Of a stretch of DNA of 64,000 nt, positions 8,041 to 16,852 are shown one piece after another. This stretch comes from Sphingobacteruim zhuxiongii (GTDB lineage Bacteria; Bacteroidota; Bacteroidia; Sphingobacteriales; Sphingobacteriaceae). Where the stretch lies: assembly GCF_009557615.1 (NCBI RefSeq), contig NZ_CP045652.1, positions 3,534,001 to 3,598,000 of the forward strand, in the 5' to 3' direction. Within the stretch, counting starts at the first letter, position 1. The number at the start of each line of letters is the position of its first letter. The position numbers were made by a program, and so were the translations under genes. The notes beneath the pieces are model-generated. The model saw only the letters and a list, made by a program, of their open reading frames with translations. It ran no database searches and was not told the origin of the DNA.

Positions 8041-10105
8041 CAACGAAATCATGATCAAACATGATGACGAGTTCAGCCTTCACAAAGACAAAGAGGCTGT
8101 ACGCGCCTATTTCCTTGAATATGTAAATAAGAATACTGTATTCTTTTACACATTGAAGGAGAAAATAGATTATTTGATAGAGAACAATTATTACATTGAT
8201 TTCTACCAATGGTTTACGTTTGAGCAAATGGAAGAGGTTTACAACTATGTATTCGCTAAGAAATTTCGTTTCGAATCCTTCATGGCAGCCTTCAAATTCT
8301 TCCAAAGTTATGCCTTGCGCGATGACTCTGGCGAGAAGTTCTTAGAGCGCTATGAGGACCGTGTAGTCGCTGTCTCTTTATTCTTGGCTAGAGAAGAGGG
8401 AGTAAAGAAAGCTATTGAATATGCCGAAATCATGATCAATCAAGAATATCAACCCGCTACCCCGACATTCTTGAACGCTGGAAAAAAACGATCAGGTGAG
8501 CTTGTATCTTGTTTCTTAGATGAGATAGGCGATAATTTGAACGGTATCGGTTATGCAGTTGATTCAGCGATGAAACTTTCATCTATCGGTGGTGGTGTAT
8601 CCTTTAACATCTCTAAAATTCGTGCTCGTGGCGAAGCGATTAAGGGCGTTGAAGGACGTGCAGGCGGTGTATTGCCAATTATGAAAATCATGGAAGATAC
8701 GTTCTCGTATGCAAACCAATTAGGACAACGTCCTGGTGCAGGTGCTGTATATTTAAACATTTTCCACTCTGATATTGAGGAATTCTTAGATTGTAAGAAG
8801 ATCAACGTAGATGAGAAAGTGCGTATTAAATCTCTTTCTATCGGTATAATCGTTCCTGACAAGTTCATGGAATTAGCTGAAAAAGATGAACCTTGCTATT
8901 TGATTTATCCACATACCGTGATGCAAGAGTATGGAAAATACTTAGATGAGTTGGATATGGATGAGATGTATGATGAATTGATCACGAATCCAAACGTCAA
9001 GAAGAAAAAAATCAATGCGCGTCACTTATTAGTTAAGATTGCTCAAACACAAAAAGAGTCCGGATACCCATATATCTTTTTCAAAGAGAACACCAACCGA
9101 GAGCATGCATTGAATGGAATCGGAAAAGTTAAATTCTCGAACCTATGTACGGAGATTATGCAAGTATCTGAAGTATCAGATATTAACATCTATGGAAAGG
9201 AAGATACAATTCGCTATGGTATCTCTTGTAATTTAGGTTCATTGAACGTTGCTACCGTGATGGACAACAAACGTATCAAAGAAACAGTTAAAACAGCAAT
9301 GCGTGCATTGACAGTTGTAACTGACGTTACAGATATCGAAATGGTTCCTTCAATCGCTAAAGCAAATAGAGAACTACACTCTGTGGGATTAGGCGCCATG
9401 AACCTACACGGATACCTTGCTAAGAGCTTTATCATGTATGAATCTAATGAGGCTTTAGACTTTGCGAATACATTCTTTATGACAATGAATTATTATTCGA
9501 TTGAGGCTTCTATGGAAATTGCTAAAGAACGCGGAAGAACGTTCGTAGGATTTGAGAAATCTGCATATGCTGATGGAACATACTTCGATAAATACTTAAG
9601 CCGCGATTATATGCCTAAAACCGAAAAGGTTAAAGAATTGTTCGCAGGTGTACATATCCCAACTATTGAAGACTGGGATAACTTAAAAGCACAAGTAAAA
9701 GAACATGGCGTTTACCATGCTTATCGTTTAGCAATTGCTCCAAATCAATCTACATCTTACATTATGAATGCTACAGCTTCAGTAATGCCAATCGTAGATA
9801 TCATTGAAGTAAGAGAATATGGAGATAGTACGACCTACTACCCTATGCCATATTTAACAAATGATAATTACTTCTACTTCAAGTCAGCTTATGATATGGA
9901 TCAAATGAAAGTGTTGAAGTTAATTTCGGTTATTCAACGTCATATTGACCAAGGCGTATCAACGATACTTCACACCAATTCAAAAGATTCGACTCGCGAC
10001 TTAGCGAAGTATTATATCTATGCCCACAAACTAGGTTTAAAGTCCTTGTACTACACGAGAACTCGTAAATCGACGATTGAAGAGTGTATCTCTTGTTCGG
10101 CATAG
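8000..10105 (+). CDS. nrdE: Class Ib ribonucleotide reductase, alpha subunit
   Basis: Catalytic subunit that reduces ribonucleoside diphosphates to deoxyribonucleotides. From ATG 8000 it is 701 residues, the NrdE size, and it lacks the N-terminal ATP-cone of class Ia NrdA. Seen: PATPTFLNAGKKRSGELVSCF with a radical-chemistry cysteine, GGGVSFNISKIR, the active-site NLCTEI, the GSLN segment, and a C-terminal ECISC cysteine pair that exchanges with NrdH. I chose 8000 because the sequence after it (NWILLNNEI...FSLHKDKEAV) aligns in style with NrdE N-termini; a TTG at 7976 would add eight residues. The usual PPTGSISYI stretch here reads APNQSTSYI. A structured 98-bp spacer separates it from nrdF. 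Confidence 0.94.
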   Translation: MIANEVAKNWILLNNEIMIKHDDEFSLHKDKEAVRAYFLEYVNKNTVFFYTLKEKIDYLIENNYYIDFYQWFTFEQMEEVYNYVFAKKFRFESFMAAFKFFQSYALRDDSGEKFLERYEDRVVAVSLFLAREEGVKKAIEYAEIMINQEYQPATPTFLNAGKKRSGELVSCFLDEIGDNLNGIGYAVDSAMKLSSIGGGVSFNISKIRARGEAIKGVEGRAGGVLPIMKIMEDTFSYANQLGQRPGAGAVYLNIFHSDIEEFLDCKKINVDEKVRIKSLSIGIIVPDKFMELAEKDEPCYLIYPHTVMQEYGKYLDELDMDEMYDELITNPNVKKKKINARHLLVKIAQTQKESGYPYIFFKENTNREHALNGIGKVKFSNLCTEIMQVSEVSDINIYGKEDTIRYGISCNLGSLNVATVMDNKRIKETVKTAMRALTVVTDVTDIEMVPSIAKANRELHSVGLGAMNLHGYLAKSFIMYESNEALDFANTFFMTMNYYSIEASMEIAKERGRTFVGFEKSAYADGTYFDKYLSRDYMPKTEKVKELFAGVHIPTIEDWDNLKAQVKEHGVYHAYRLAIAPNQSTSYIMNATASVMPIVDIIEVREYGDSTTYYPMPYLTNDNYFYFKSAYDMDQMKVLKLISVIQRHIDQGVSTILHTNSKDSTRDLAKYYIYAHKLGLKSLYYTRTRKSTIEECISCSA

Positions 10106-10140
10106 ACTGAGGTCAAAAACACATAAGAAATTTAACAAAG

Positions 10141-10179
10141 GGCTGAATTGCATGTAATACCTTTTACATCGATTCAGCC
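10141..10179 (+). other. Hairpin between nrdE and nrdF
   Basis: GGCTGAAT at 10141-10148 pairs perfectly with ATTCAGCC at 10172-10179, and the inner ATGTAA pairs with TTACAT around a short loop. No T tract follows, so it looks more like an mRNA processing or stability element that tunes nrdE against nrdF than a terminator. Confidence 0.6.
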
Positions 10180-10203
10180 TCTTTCACCACGATACTGAAT
10201 ATA

Positions 10204-11190
10204 ATGAGCAAACAATTTACCGCTGTAAACTGGAACACGCCTGACAATGATTATGCGTTGATGTTCTGGGAGCAAAATATTAAACAATTCTGGATTGATA
10301 CAGAATATATTCCTTCAAAAGATATTGATAGTTGGAAGGGCTTAAGCTGGGATATGAAAGAATGCTATAAAAAAGCATTGGGTGGATTAACCTTATTGGA
10401 TACTTTACAATCGCATACAGGGATGCCTAAAATTATCGATCATATCGATTCTCTGCAAAACAAAGCGGTATTATCCTATATGTGTATGATGGAAGCAATA
10501 CATGCTAAGTCATATTCTACCATATTCACAACGGTATCAACAACGAATGAGATTAATGATGTTTTCGGCTGGGTATCTCAAAATAAATTTCTTCAATATA
10601 AAGCCGCAACGATAGACAAATACTACCGCGGAATCGACAAAGAAAAAGTGTCGAATGAAGAATTATTTATGGCGATGGCCGCATCTGTATTATTAGAATC
10701 TTTCTTATTCTATTCTGGCTTCTTCCTTCCGTTATGGTTGTGTGGACAGGGGCAAATGGTTGCATCGGCGGATATTATCAAAAAGATCGTTGCTGATGAA
10801 TCTATCCACGGTGTATTTGTAGGTTTAATAGCACAAGAAGTTTTTGCAAAGCTTCCAAACAAAGAGGAAGTAAAACAACGCTTCTTAAATTTGTTAAACG
10901 AGCTATATGAGAACGAAATCAAATATACAGAGGAACTTTACACAGTAGTTGGTTTAACAGCAGAAGTTAAAGAATATGTTCGTTATAACGGTAACAAAGC
11001 GCTAATGAACCTTGGCTTCGATCCAATCTTTGAAGTTAAACAAGTAAATCCAATTGTTTTAAACGGGTTGAATACAGAAACAACACAACATGACTTCTTC
11101 TCAAAGAAATCTACAAACTACGAGAAGTCAATGGAAATTGTTCATTTAAAGAATGAAGATTTCGCTATGGACGCAACAGTAGAAATCTAA
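10204..11190 (+). CDS. nrdF: Class Ib ribonucleotide reductase, beta subunit
   Basis: Radical-generating subunit of 328 residues. All expected metal ligands can be read: Asp66 (LLDTLQS), Glu97 and His100 (MEAIHAKSYS), Glu165 (LLESFLF), Glu199 and His202 (DESIHGVF). The radical tyrosine is Tyr104, four residues after His100, as in other NrdF proteins. With nrdI upstream a dimanganese cofactor in vivo is likely. It is the last gene of the operon and is followed by a terminator at 11235. The C-terminus ends in acidic residues rather than the usual tail that docks on NrdE, but the family call is not in doubt. Confidence 0.95.
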   Translation: MSKQFTAVNWNTPDNDYALMFWEQNIKQFWIDTEYIPSKDIDSWKGLSWDMKECYKKALGGLTLLDTLQSHTGMPKIIDHIDSLQNKAVLSYMCMMEAIHAKSYSTIFTTVSTTNEINDVFGWVSQNKFLQYKAATIDKYYRGIDKEKVSNEELFMAMAASVLLESFLFYSGFFLPLWLCGQGQMVASADIIKKIVADESIHGVFVGLIAQEVFAKLPNKEEVKQRFLNLLNELYENEIKYTEELYTVVGLTAEVKEYVRYNGNKALMNLGFDPIFEVKQVNPIVLNGLNTETTQHDFFSKKSTNYEKSMEIVHLKNEDFAMDATVEI

Positions 11191-11234
11191 TCGCTATAAA
11201 GCAGTAGCTTTTCGATAAAAGAATGAAAATATAT

Positions 11235-11257
11235 AAAGGCACCAATCGGTGCCTTTT
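11235..11257 (+). terminator. Intrinsic terminator after nrdF
   Basis: Nine-pair stem AAAGGCACC/GGTGCCTTT, loop AATC, followed by TTTTCTGTTTTT. Ends the nrdHIEF operon. Confidence 0.85.
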
Positions 11258-11339
11258 CTGTTTTTAAGCTTATTATTCTCAGTAAATATGTGGCAACTTA
11301 ATCAGCTCCAATATCAAAATGGTCTCTATCGAGGCAGTA

Positions 11340-11374
11340 AAAAAGCGAGCTTTTCAAGAAGAAAAACTCGCTTT
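11340..11374 (-). terminator. Intrinsic terminator after the GMC oxidoreductase gene
   Basis: Eight-pair stem AAAGCGAG/CTCGCTTT with a 17-base loop; on the minus strand a run of six T follows. It lies 20 bp downstream of the oxidoreductase stop. Confidence 0.7.
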
Positions 11375-11393
11375 CAAGATATTTTAAATATGC

Positions 11394-13109
11394 TTAGATA
11401 TTTCCTTTTTTCAATTCGTTGACAGCATAGTCCACTGCTCTTGCAGAAAATGCCATATAAGTTAGCGAAGGATTCTGAGTCGAAGTTGAAGTCATGCATG
11501 ATCCATCAGTGACAAACACGTTAGGACAGCTGTGCACCTGATTCCACTTATTCAACATAGAGGTCTTTGGATCCAGTCCCATACGCACTCCTCCCATCTC
11601 GTGAATATCAAGTCCTGGCGCTTGTGACGATTCGTTGCGTTTTATATTAATAAATCCAGCTGCCGTAAACATCTCTTCCATGGTATCGAGATAATCCTTC
11701 TTCATCTTGGCATCATTATCATCGTAATCAACGGATATTTTTAATTGAGGGATACCCCAGTCATCTTTCATTGTCTCGTCCAAGGCAACATAATTTGATT
11801 CCTTTGGAATCGTCTCTCCCATCATATGGGAGCCTACTCCCCAGTTACCGAGTTTAGGGTTTAGTAAAGAATTCTTCAAATCCTCTCCCATTCCAGACTG
11901 ATCTGATCCGGAAGAGCGATAAGCTCCAAAACCCGCTGCATATCCTCTTAAGAAATCGGTCTCCTGCTTGTGGAGATTTCTGAATCGCGGAATATAACCA
12001 CCTCCTGCTGGGTTCTTTCCATCTACTTTATAATCTAAAAGCCCCTCGTATTCCGCAGATATTCTAGCACTGTAATTGTGGAATGCAACATACTTACCTA
12101 AAGTCTCACTATCATTGCCCAGTCCGTTTGGAAAGCGTTTTGATTTTGAATTTAACAAAATCAAGTTGCTATTTAGTGCTGCTGCATTTACAAAAATAAG
12201 CTTGCCATAAAAGTCAATCTCTTCTTTTGTGTTTCGATCAATTACCTTCACGCCGATGGCTTTACCCTTTTCATCATCATAGAGGATGGAATGAACAACA
12301 GAATCCGGCCTTACTGTCAGATTCCCTGTCTTCGCTGCCCAAGGCAACGTCGAAGCATTTGAACTAAAATAACCACCGAAGGGGCATCCTCGCTGACATA
12401 ATAATCGATTTTGACATTGTACCCTACCTTGATCAATATGAATTTGGTTTGGTTTCGACAGATGAGCACATCGCGCGGAAATGACCTTACGACCAGGATA
12501 TTTAGTCTCGACTTGTTCTTTGAAATATTTCTCGACGATATTCAATGGAAAACCTGGTAAAAATTCGCCGTCGGGAAGTTCTGGTAAACCATCCTTATTG
12601 CCAGATATACCAGCAAATCGCTCTACATGATCATACCAAGGCTTCAAGTCGCCGTATCGAATCGGCCAGTCTACGGCGAAGCCATCTCTGGCAGGGCCAT
12701 CAAAGTCAAAGTCAGACCAACGCTGGGTCTGTCTAGCCCATAATAAAGACTTACCCCCTACTTGGTAGCCGCGAATCCAATCGAATGGTTTTTCTTGAAC
12801 ATAGGGATGCTCTGTATCTTTCACAAAGAAGTGCTGCGCATCTTCACGAAAGGCATAGCATCTACTTACTACTGGATTTTCTTGTTTGACATCGAACGGA
12901 ATTTCATTCCTATGTTCGAATTGCCATGGATACATATTCGTGGTCGGATAATCTTTAACATGTTGAACATCTCTACCACGTTCTAACACTAGAGTTTTTA
13001 ACCCCTTTTCACATAACTCTTTTGCAGACCAGCCACCAGCAATACCGGAGCCAATAACAATAGCATCGTAGCTACGCACTTTCGAAGAATCAATATTTAG
13101 ATTTGCCAT
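11394..13109 (-). CDS. GMC-family FAD oxidoreductase, catalytic subunit
   Basis: FAD-dependent alcohol or sugar dehydrogenase of 571 residues. The N-terminal dinucleotide fold has GSGIAGGWSA near residues 20-29 and the ERGRD strand end; VGGKSLLWARQTQR is the GMC substrate-loop region. The C-terminus has HEMGGVRMG and NVFVTDGSCMTSTSTQNPSLTYMA, typical of the GMC_oxred_C domain with its catalytic His/Asn. There is no signal peptide. The adjacent small-subunit gene (13113-13592) carries one, as in gluconate 2-dehydrogenase and glucoside 3-dehydrogenase complexes, where the large subunit is carried across the membrane by its partner. Sugar 3-oxidation is my best guess; the actual substrate is not visible. 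Confidence 0.88.
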   Translation of the reverse strand: MANLNIDSSKVRSYDAIVIGSGIAGGWSAKELCEKGLKTLVLERGRDVQHVKDYPTTNMYPWQFEHRNEIPFDVKQENPVVSRCYAFREDAQHFFVKDTEHPYVQEKPFDWIRGYQVGGKSLLWARQTQRWSDFDFDGPARDGFAVDWPIRYGDLKPWYDHVERFAGISGNKDGLPELPDGEFLPGFPLNIVEKYFKEQVETKYPGRKVISARCAHLSKPNQIHIDQGRVQCQNRLLCQRGCPFGGYFSSNASTLPWAAKTGNLTVRPDSVVHSILYDDEKGKAIGVKVIDRNTKEEIDFYGKLIFVNAAALNSNLILLNSKSKRFPNGLGNDSETLGKYVAFHNYSARISAEYEGLLDYKVDGKNPAGGGYIPRFRNLHKQETDFLRGYAAGFGAYRSSGSDQSGMGEDLKNSLLNPKLGNWGVGSHMMGETIPKESNYVALDETMKDDWGIPQLKISVDYDDNDAKMKKDYLDTMEEMFTAAGFINIKRNESSQAPGLDIHEMGGVRMGLDPKTSMLNKWNQVHSCPNVFVTDGSCMTSTSTQNPSLTYMAFSARAVDYAVNELKKGNI

Positions 13110-13112
13110 ACT

Positions 13113-13592
13113 TTATACCTTAACTTTCATCGCACCATTATACCGACCAGGGACCAATTCATAGATTAATTTATTCTTCATCACGTACTCTGAATTCAAA
13201 TAGCCTTGAATTGTACGTCGCTTTAACGTTTGAAAGAATACATCTTCTGCAGGAAGTCCTTTTAGATAAGCTTGAATGTCTGTTGCACCCTTACCTTTTA
13301 CCGCTTCCGCTGCTTTCAAACCAGCCAAAAAGGCCTTTTGATCTTCAGGGCTAGCGCAATCATCTAACATTTTCATCACGAAAAGATGTAGATTCAGTTC
13401 TTTTGCGCCAGGGGTATCAGTTTTCGGAATAAGGGTTTCGGTTAATTCGGCTAGAAAATCTTCATCAGATTTCTTCAGTTTAATATGATTAAGTGCAATA
13501 GTCGTCGACTGACTTGTAAAATCACAGGAGGTTGCAATCATCACCCCCCCTGCGACGACAAAAAGCTGCTTAATCGCGGTTCGTCTATTCAT
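13113..13592 (-). CDS. Gluconate 2-dehydrogenase subunit 3 family protein with Tat-like signal
   Basis: Small partner subunit (159 residues) of the GMC oxidoreductase, whose gene starts 3 bp after this one ends. The N-terminus MNRRTAIKQLFVVAGG has a twin-arginine pattern followed by a hydrophobic stretch and a possible lipobox (ATSC, Cys23). This suggests Tat export of the folded dimer and possible lipid anchoring. The remainder (DEDFLAELTETLIPKTDTPGA...) matches the subunit-3 family, including the TLIPKTDTPGA segment. The pair is probably translated together. Convergence of signal type and neighbour makes the call good; electron acceptor (a cytochrome c elsewhere) is not encoded here. Confidence 0.85.
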   Translation of the reverse strand: MNRRTAIKQLFVVAGGVMIATSCDFTSQSTTIALNHIKLKKSDEDFLAELTETLIPKTDTPGAKELNLHLFVMKMLDDCASPEDQKAFLAGLKAAEAVKGKGATDIQAYLKGLPAEDVFFQTLKRRTIQGYLNSEYVMKNKLIYELVPGRYNGAMKVKV

Positions 13593-13654
13593 AAGTTTAT
13601 AATCAATAGATTTAAATGTACGAATAAAACCGAGAAATAGGAATGCTAAATCGA

Positions 13655-14305
13655 TTAGAAAAATAAACTTTCTACCTCTTTTAATGTAGAAGCAAGTCTA
13701 TCCGCGTGAGACAAGCGTTCGCGTTCAACTTCTTGCTTAGAAACACCCACACAAAACAATCCGGCTTCTTTAGCTGCCGTACAGCCTGTACTGGTATCTT
13801 CCACTACCATGATATGTTCCGATGGCAAAGCGAGCTTCTTAGTGGCCAACAAATAAGGTTCTGGATTAGGCTTTGGTTGATCAACAGACTCTCGAGTGAT
13901 AAAGAAAGAGAAATAATCTAGTAGTTTATGTTCCCCGAGAACAATGTCTACTGTTGTCTTATAACTTGAAGTAACTAATGCTGTCGTCAAGCCTTTTGCC
14001 TTAACGACTTCCAAGAGCTCTTGTGCATGAGGCATCAATCGAATGCTGCGCATATCAGCATTTGCGTAACTTGCGCGAGTTGCCGTCCACATTTCTTTCT
14101 CGTCAACCTTTAAATTAAAGTCCTTATTAAGCATAGCAACATTATGCGCCAACGTATGTCCGGCGAAGTTGGAAATCCAATCCTCGAAGGAGATTTGCAA
14201 TCCATAAGCTTCCGATAAAATCGGTGCCCAATTACTAAAATAAAAGTGTTCGGAGTCTATCAAGGTACCGTCAAGATCAAATAGTACCGCTTTAAAATTA
14301 TTCAT
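13655..14305 (-). CDS. HAD-superfamily phosphatase, beta-phosphoglucomutase-like
   Basis: Small-molecule phosphatase or phosphomutase of 216 residues. Motif I is FDLDGTLIDSE with Asp10 nucleophile and Asp12; motif II is the threonine/serine in LVTSSY; motif III lysine is in QPKPNPEPY; motif IV is VVEDTSTGCTAAKEAG. A helical cap follows motif I, as in subfamily IA (beta-PGM, Gph, phosphatases for sugar phosphates). Substrate cannot be assigned. It lies 62 bp downstream of the start of the subunit-3 gene, on the same strand but earlier in transcription order, with its own likely promoter at 14310-14337 whose -7 box is only five bases before the ATG. Confidence 0.85.
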   Translation of the reverse strand: MNNFKAVLFDLDGTLIDSEHFYFSNWAPILSEAYGLQISFEDWISNFAGHTLAHNVAMLNKDFNLKVDEKEMWTATRASYANADMRSIRLMPHAQELLEVVKAKGLTTALVTSSYKTTVDIVLGEHKLLDYFSFFITRESVDQPKPNPEPYLLATKKLALPSEHIMVVEDTSTGCTAAKEAGLFCVGVSKQEVERERLSHADRLASTLKEVESLFF

Positions 14306-14309
14306 AGGA

Positions 14310-14337
14310 CAAAGTTACTCATTGTTAGATTAACAAA
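14310..14337 (-). promoter_or_regulatory. Bacteroidota-type promoter for the HAD gene
   Basis: On the minus strand TTTG (14337-14334), a 16-base spacer, then TAACTTTG (14317-14310), matching TTTG/TAnnTTTG. The box ends five bases before the ATG, so the mRNA would be nearly leaderless. Confidence 0.5.
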
Positions 14338-14431
14338 ATGTTAATTACGCCTGACTTAACAAAGCCATTCTATCCCCTGTATTTTGATTTCTCCAAATTA
14401 CCTTCTCTGCTAAGCAGGAATCATAGAAATC

Positions 14432-14462
14432 TTGTTATTCCCTGCTAGTTTTCCTAAGTTTG
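14432..14462 (+). promoter_or_regulatory. Bacteroidota-type promoter for the FAH-family gene
   Basis: TTG (14432-14434), 20-base spacer, TAAGTTTG (14455-14462). Predicted start of transcription is about 45 bp before the ATG at 14513. AGCAGG/CCTGCT arms flank the -33 region. Confidence 0.45.
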
Positions 14463-14512
14463 TTCAAGCAATAGGAAATAGCGTTCCTAGTAATACTTCA
14501 ATCATATAATTC

Positions 14513-15124
14513 ATGAAAATAATAGCGGTAGGCCGAAACTACATAGATCACGCAAAAGAATTAAACAATCCAGTTCCTGAAAAACCAGTTATTTTTCTGA
14601 AGCCAGATACTGCTGTCTTAAAAGACAACAAGGATTTTTACTTTCCTGAGTTTTCCAAGGATGTTCATTACGAAGTCGAAGTTGTATTACGCGTTTGCAA
14701 TGAAGGTAAACATGTATCTAAAAAGTTTGCACACAAATATTATGATGCGATTGGATTAGGAATCGACTTTACAGCTAGAGACATACAAGCAGAACATAAA
14801 GCGAAGGGGCTCCCGTGGGAACTTGCAAAAGCATTCGATCACTCAGCAGTGATTAGTAACTTGATACCAAAAGAAGACTTCACAAATATTCAAGAACTAT
14901 CTTTCTCATTAACAAAAAACGGTGAAACAGTTCAAGCCGGAAACACGAAAGATATGATCTTTGATTATGATAGCCTCATATGCTTTATATCACAATATAT
15001 TACTATACGCAAAGGTGATTTAATTTATACAGGAACACCTGCTGGTGTAGGTCCTGTACAAATCGGCGACAAACTGGAAGGATTTTTGGAGGGTAAATCC
15101 ATGTTTGTATGCCAAATAAAATAA
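14513..15124 (+). CDS. Fumarylacetoacetate hydrolase family protein (FAHD1-like)
   Basis: A 203-residue single-domain FAH-family enzyme, the size of the FAHD1/YcgM branch that hydrolyses acylpyruvates or decarboxylates oxaloacetate. Seen: AVGRNYIDHAKELNNP at the N-terminus, PVIFLKPDTA, the metal ligands Glu54 and Glu56 in HYEVEVVLR with Asp85 in GLGIDFTARD, and the C-terminal GDLIYTGTPAGVGPV. The next gene begins one base after the stop, so it is cotranscribed with an M23 peptidase and PrxQ, although no metabolic link is evident. Exact substrate uncertain. Confidence 0.88.
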   Translation: MKIIAVGRNYIDHAKELNNPVPEKPVIFLKPDTAVLKDNKDFYFPEFSKDVHYEVEVVLRVCNEGKHVSKKFAHKYYDAIGLGIDFTARDIQAEHKAKGLPWELAKAFDHSAVISNLIPKEDFTNIQELSFSLTKNGETVQAGNTKDMIFDYDSLICFISQYITIRKGDLIYTGTPAGVGPVQIGDKLEGFLEGKSMFVCQIK

Positions 15125-15125
15125 T

Positions 15126-16847
15126 ATGAGAAAAACGTTAATTGCACTACTACTGGTTTCGACTTTTGGATTTTCTACCCAAGCGCAAAATAAGAATATC
15201 TATACATCTCGTGATTACCCTCAAGGATATTTTCGAAATCCCTTAAACATTGCGCAAGATGCATCGGGTACCTTTGGAGAATTACGTTCGACTCATTTTC
15301 ATGCTGGAGATGATTATAGAACACAACAGAAAATCGGACTTCCCCTACATGCTGCTGCTGCCGGATACGTTTCAAGAGTAAGAGTGCAAATTGGAGGTGG
15401 TGGAAATTCAGTTTACATCGCTCATCCCAATGGATTTACTTCTGTTTACCTCCATATGGATGGATTTAATGATGCCTTAACGAATATTATTCGTGCCGAA
15501 CAATATAAACAGCAGCGTTTCGATGTAGATTTAGAGTTGAAAGAGGGACAGGTAAAATTGACCAAAGGGCAATTCATTGGAAATGCAGGTAACACCGGAG
15601 GATCCGCAGGGCCGCATTTACATTTCGAAATTAGAGATACAAAAACCCAAAGACCGTTAAACCCGCAACTATTCGGATTACAGTTTGCAGATTCCTTTGC
15701 TCCAACTATTAACGGTGTGATGGTTTACGATCTGAACGACCCTATTTTTAACGAATTCACCGGTAGACGCTATCAAAACATCAAAGCATTAGGCTCTGGA
15801 CGCTATACGTTAGCCTCCGCTGCTCCTATTTCTGTAAACGGAAAGTTTGGACTCGGCATCAATAGTATTGATAGACATCGAGCAGGTGGCTTCCAAAACG
15901 GAGTATACTCGATTGATTTATTTTTAGATGGTCATCCGATATCTACTACAGTCTTCGAAGAGTTAGATTTTAACACCTCTCGTGGCATTCATTCTTATAT
16001 TGATTACCCACATTGGAAAAAAACTAAGGTTAAGGTGCAAAAAAGCTTTAAAGATCCTGGAAATCCAATTGAAATATTCAAACACCTTGAAAACCAAGGC
16101 ATCATTGAATTAAAGGATCAAGAAGTTCATGATATCAAATACGTAGTGAAGGACGTTAAGGGCAATTGTTCTGAGCTAAATTTTCAGATAAAAAATAATC
16201 CTAGTTACCAACCGAAAGCAAACCCTATAAAGGGTGAACACTTCCTATTTAACAAAGAGAATAAGTTTTCTGCAGATCACTTACAACTTGAAATTCCAAC
16301 CGAAACGCTGTATGGCGATTTAGATTTTATTTACAAACAAAATGCGCAGATTGCCAACGGTTATTCACACGTTCACCAAATTCAATCTGATCTTATACCG
16401 CTCTTTTCATCTTACATGCTTAGCATAAAGCCTACAAATCTTCCTCCACATCTCGAGAGCAAAGCATTAATCGCTTCTGTACAAAATGGAGCTGAGGGTG
16501 GAAAATTCGAAGACGGATGGGTTAGTGTTAACACTAGAAACTTTGGATCATTCTATGTTGCTGTAGATAGCATTGCACCAATCATTTCCCCTAGAAATCT
16601 AACAAATGGAAAAAATCTCAGCGCACAATCTAAAATAGATTTTACTATCTCGGACAATTTCTCTGGAATACAATCCTTCAATGGCTATATTGACGACAAA
16701 TGGGTTCTGATGGAATACGATTCTAAGAACAGGCATGTTTGGCATCGATTTGAACCATCACTACCTAAAGGACAACACAAATTTAAACTAGTTGTAAAGG
16801 ACTGGAAAGATAACGAGAAAATTTACGAAGCAACATTCACAAGATAA
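15126..16847 (+). CDS. M23 family zinc metallopeptidase, exported
   Basis: A probable cell-wall endopeptidase of 573 residues. A signal peptide (cleavage after TQA or AQ near residue 21) is followed by a lysostaphin-like M23 domain at about 45-180. The zinc ligands are present: His59 and Asp63 in HAGDD, and His164-x-His166 in GPHLHFE. The catalytic protein is therefore probably active, unlike degenerate LytM factors. Residues 190-573 are all-beta repeats without a family I recognise; they may direct the enzyme to peptidoglycan or an outer-membrane partner. The gene sits one base after the FAH gene and 5 bp before prxQ. Function in periplasmic peptidoglycan remodelling is inferred. Confidence 0.87.
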   Translation: MRKTLIALLLVSTFGFSTQAQNKNIYTSRDYPQGYFRNPLNIAQDASGTFGELRSTHFHAGDDYRTQQKIGLPLHAAAAGYVSRVRVQIGGGGNSVYIAHPNGFTSVYLHMDGFNDALTNIIRAEQYKQQRFDVDLELKEGQVKLTKGQFIGNAGNTGGSAGPHLHFEIRDTKTQRPLNPQLFGLQFADSFAPTINGVMVYDLNDPIFNEFTGRRYQNIKALGSGRYTLASAAPISVNGKFGLGINSIDRHRAGGFQNGVYSIDLFLDGHPISTTVFEELDFNTSRGIHSYIDYPHWKKTKVKVQKSFKDPGNPIEIFKHLENQGIIELKDQEVHDIKYVVKDVKGNCSELNFQIKNNPSYQPKANPIKGEHFLFNKENKFSADHLQLEIPTETLYGDLDFIYKQNAQIANGYSHVHQIQSDLIPLFSSYMLSIKPTNLPPHLESKALIASVQNGAEGGKFEDGWVSVNTRNFGSFYVAVDSIAPIISPRNLTNGKNLSAQSKIDFTISDNFSGIQSFNGYIDDKWVLMEYDSKNRHVWHRFEPSLPKGQHKFKLVVKDWKDNEKIYEATFTR

Positions 16848-16852
16848 TTACC

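Noticed and set aside
8905..8913. Exact DnaA box TTATCCACA
   Set aside because: It lies inside nrdE and encodes the conserved-looking IYPHT segment; a single coding-region match is expected by chance.
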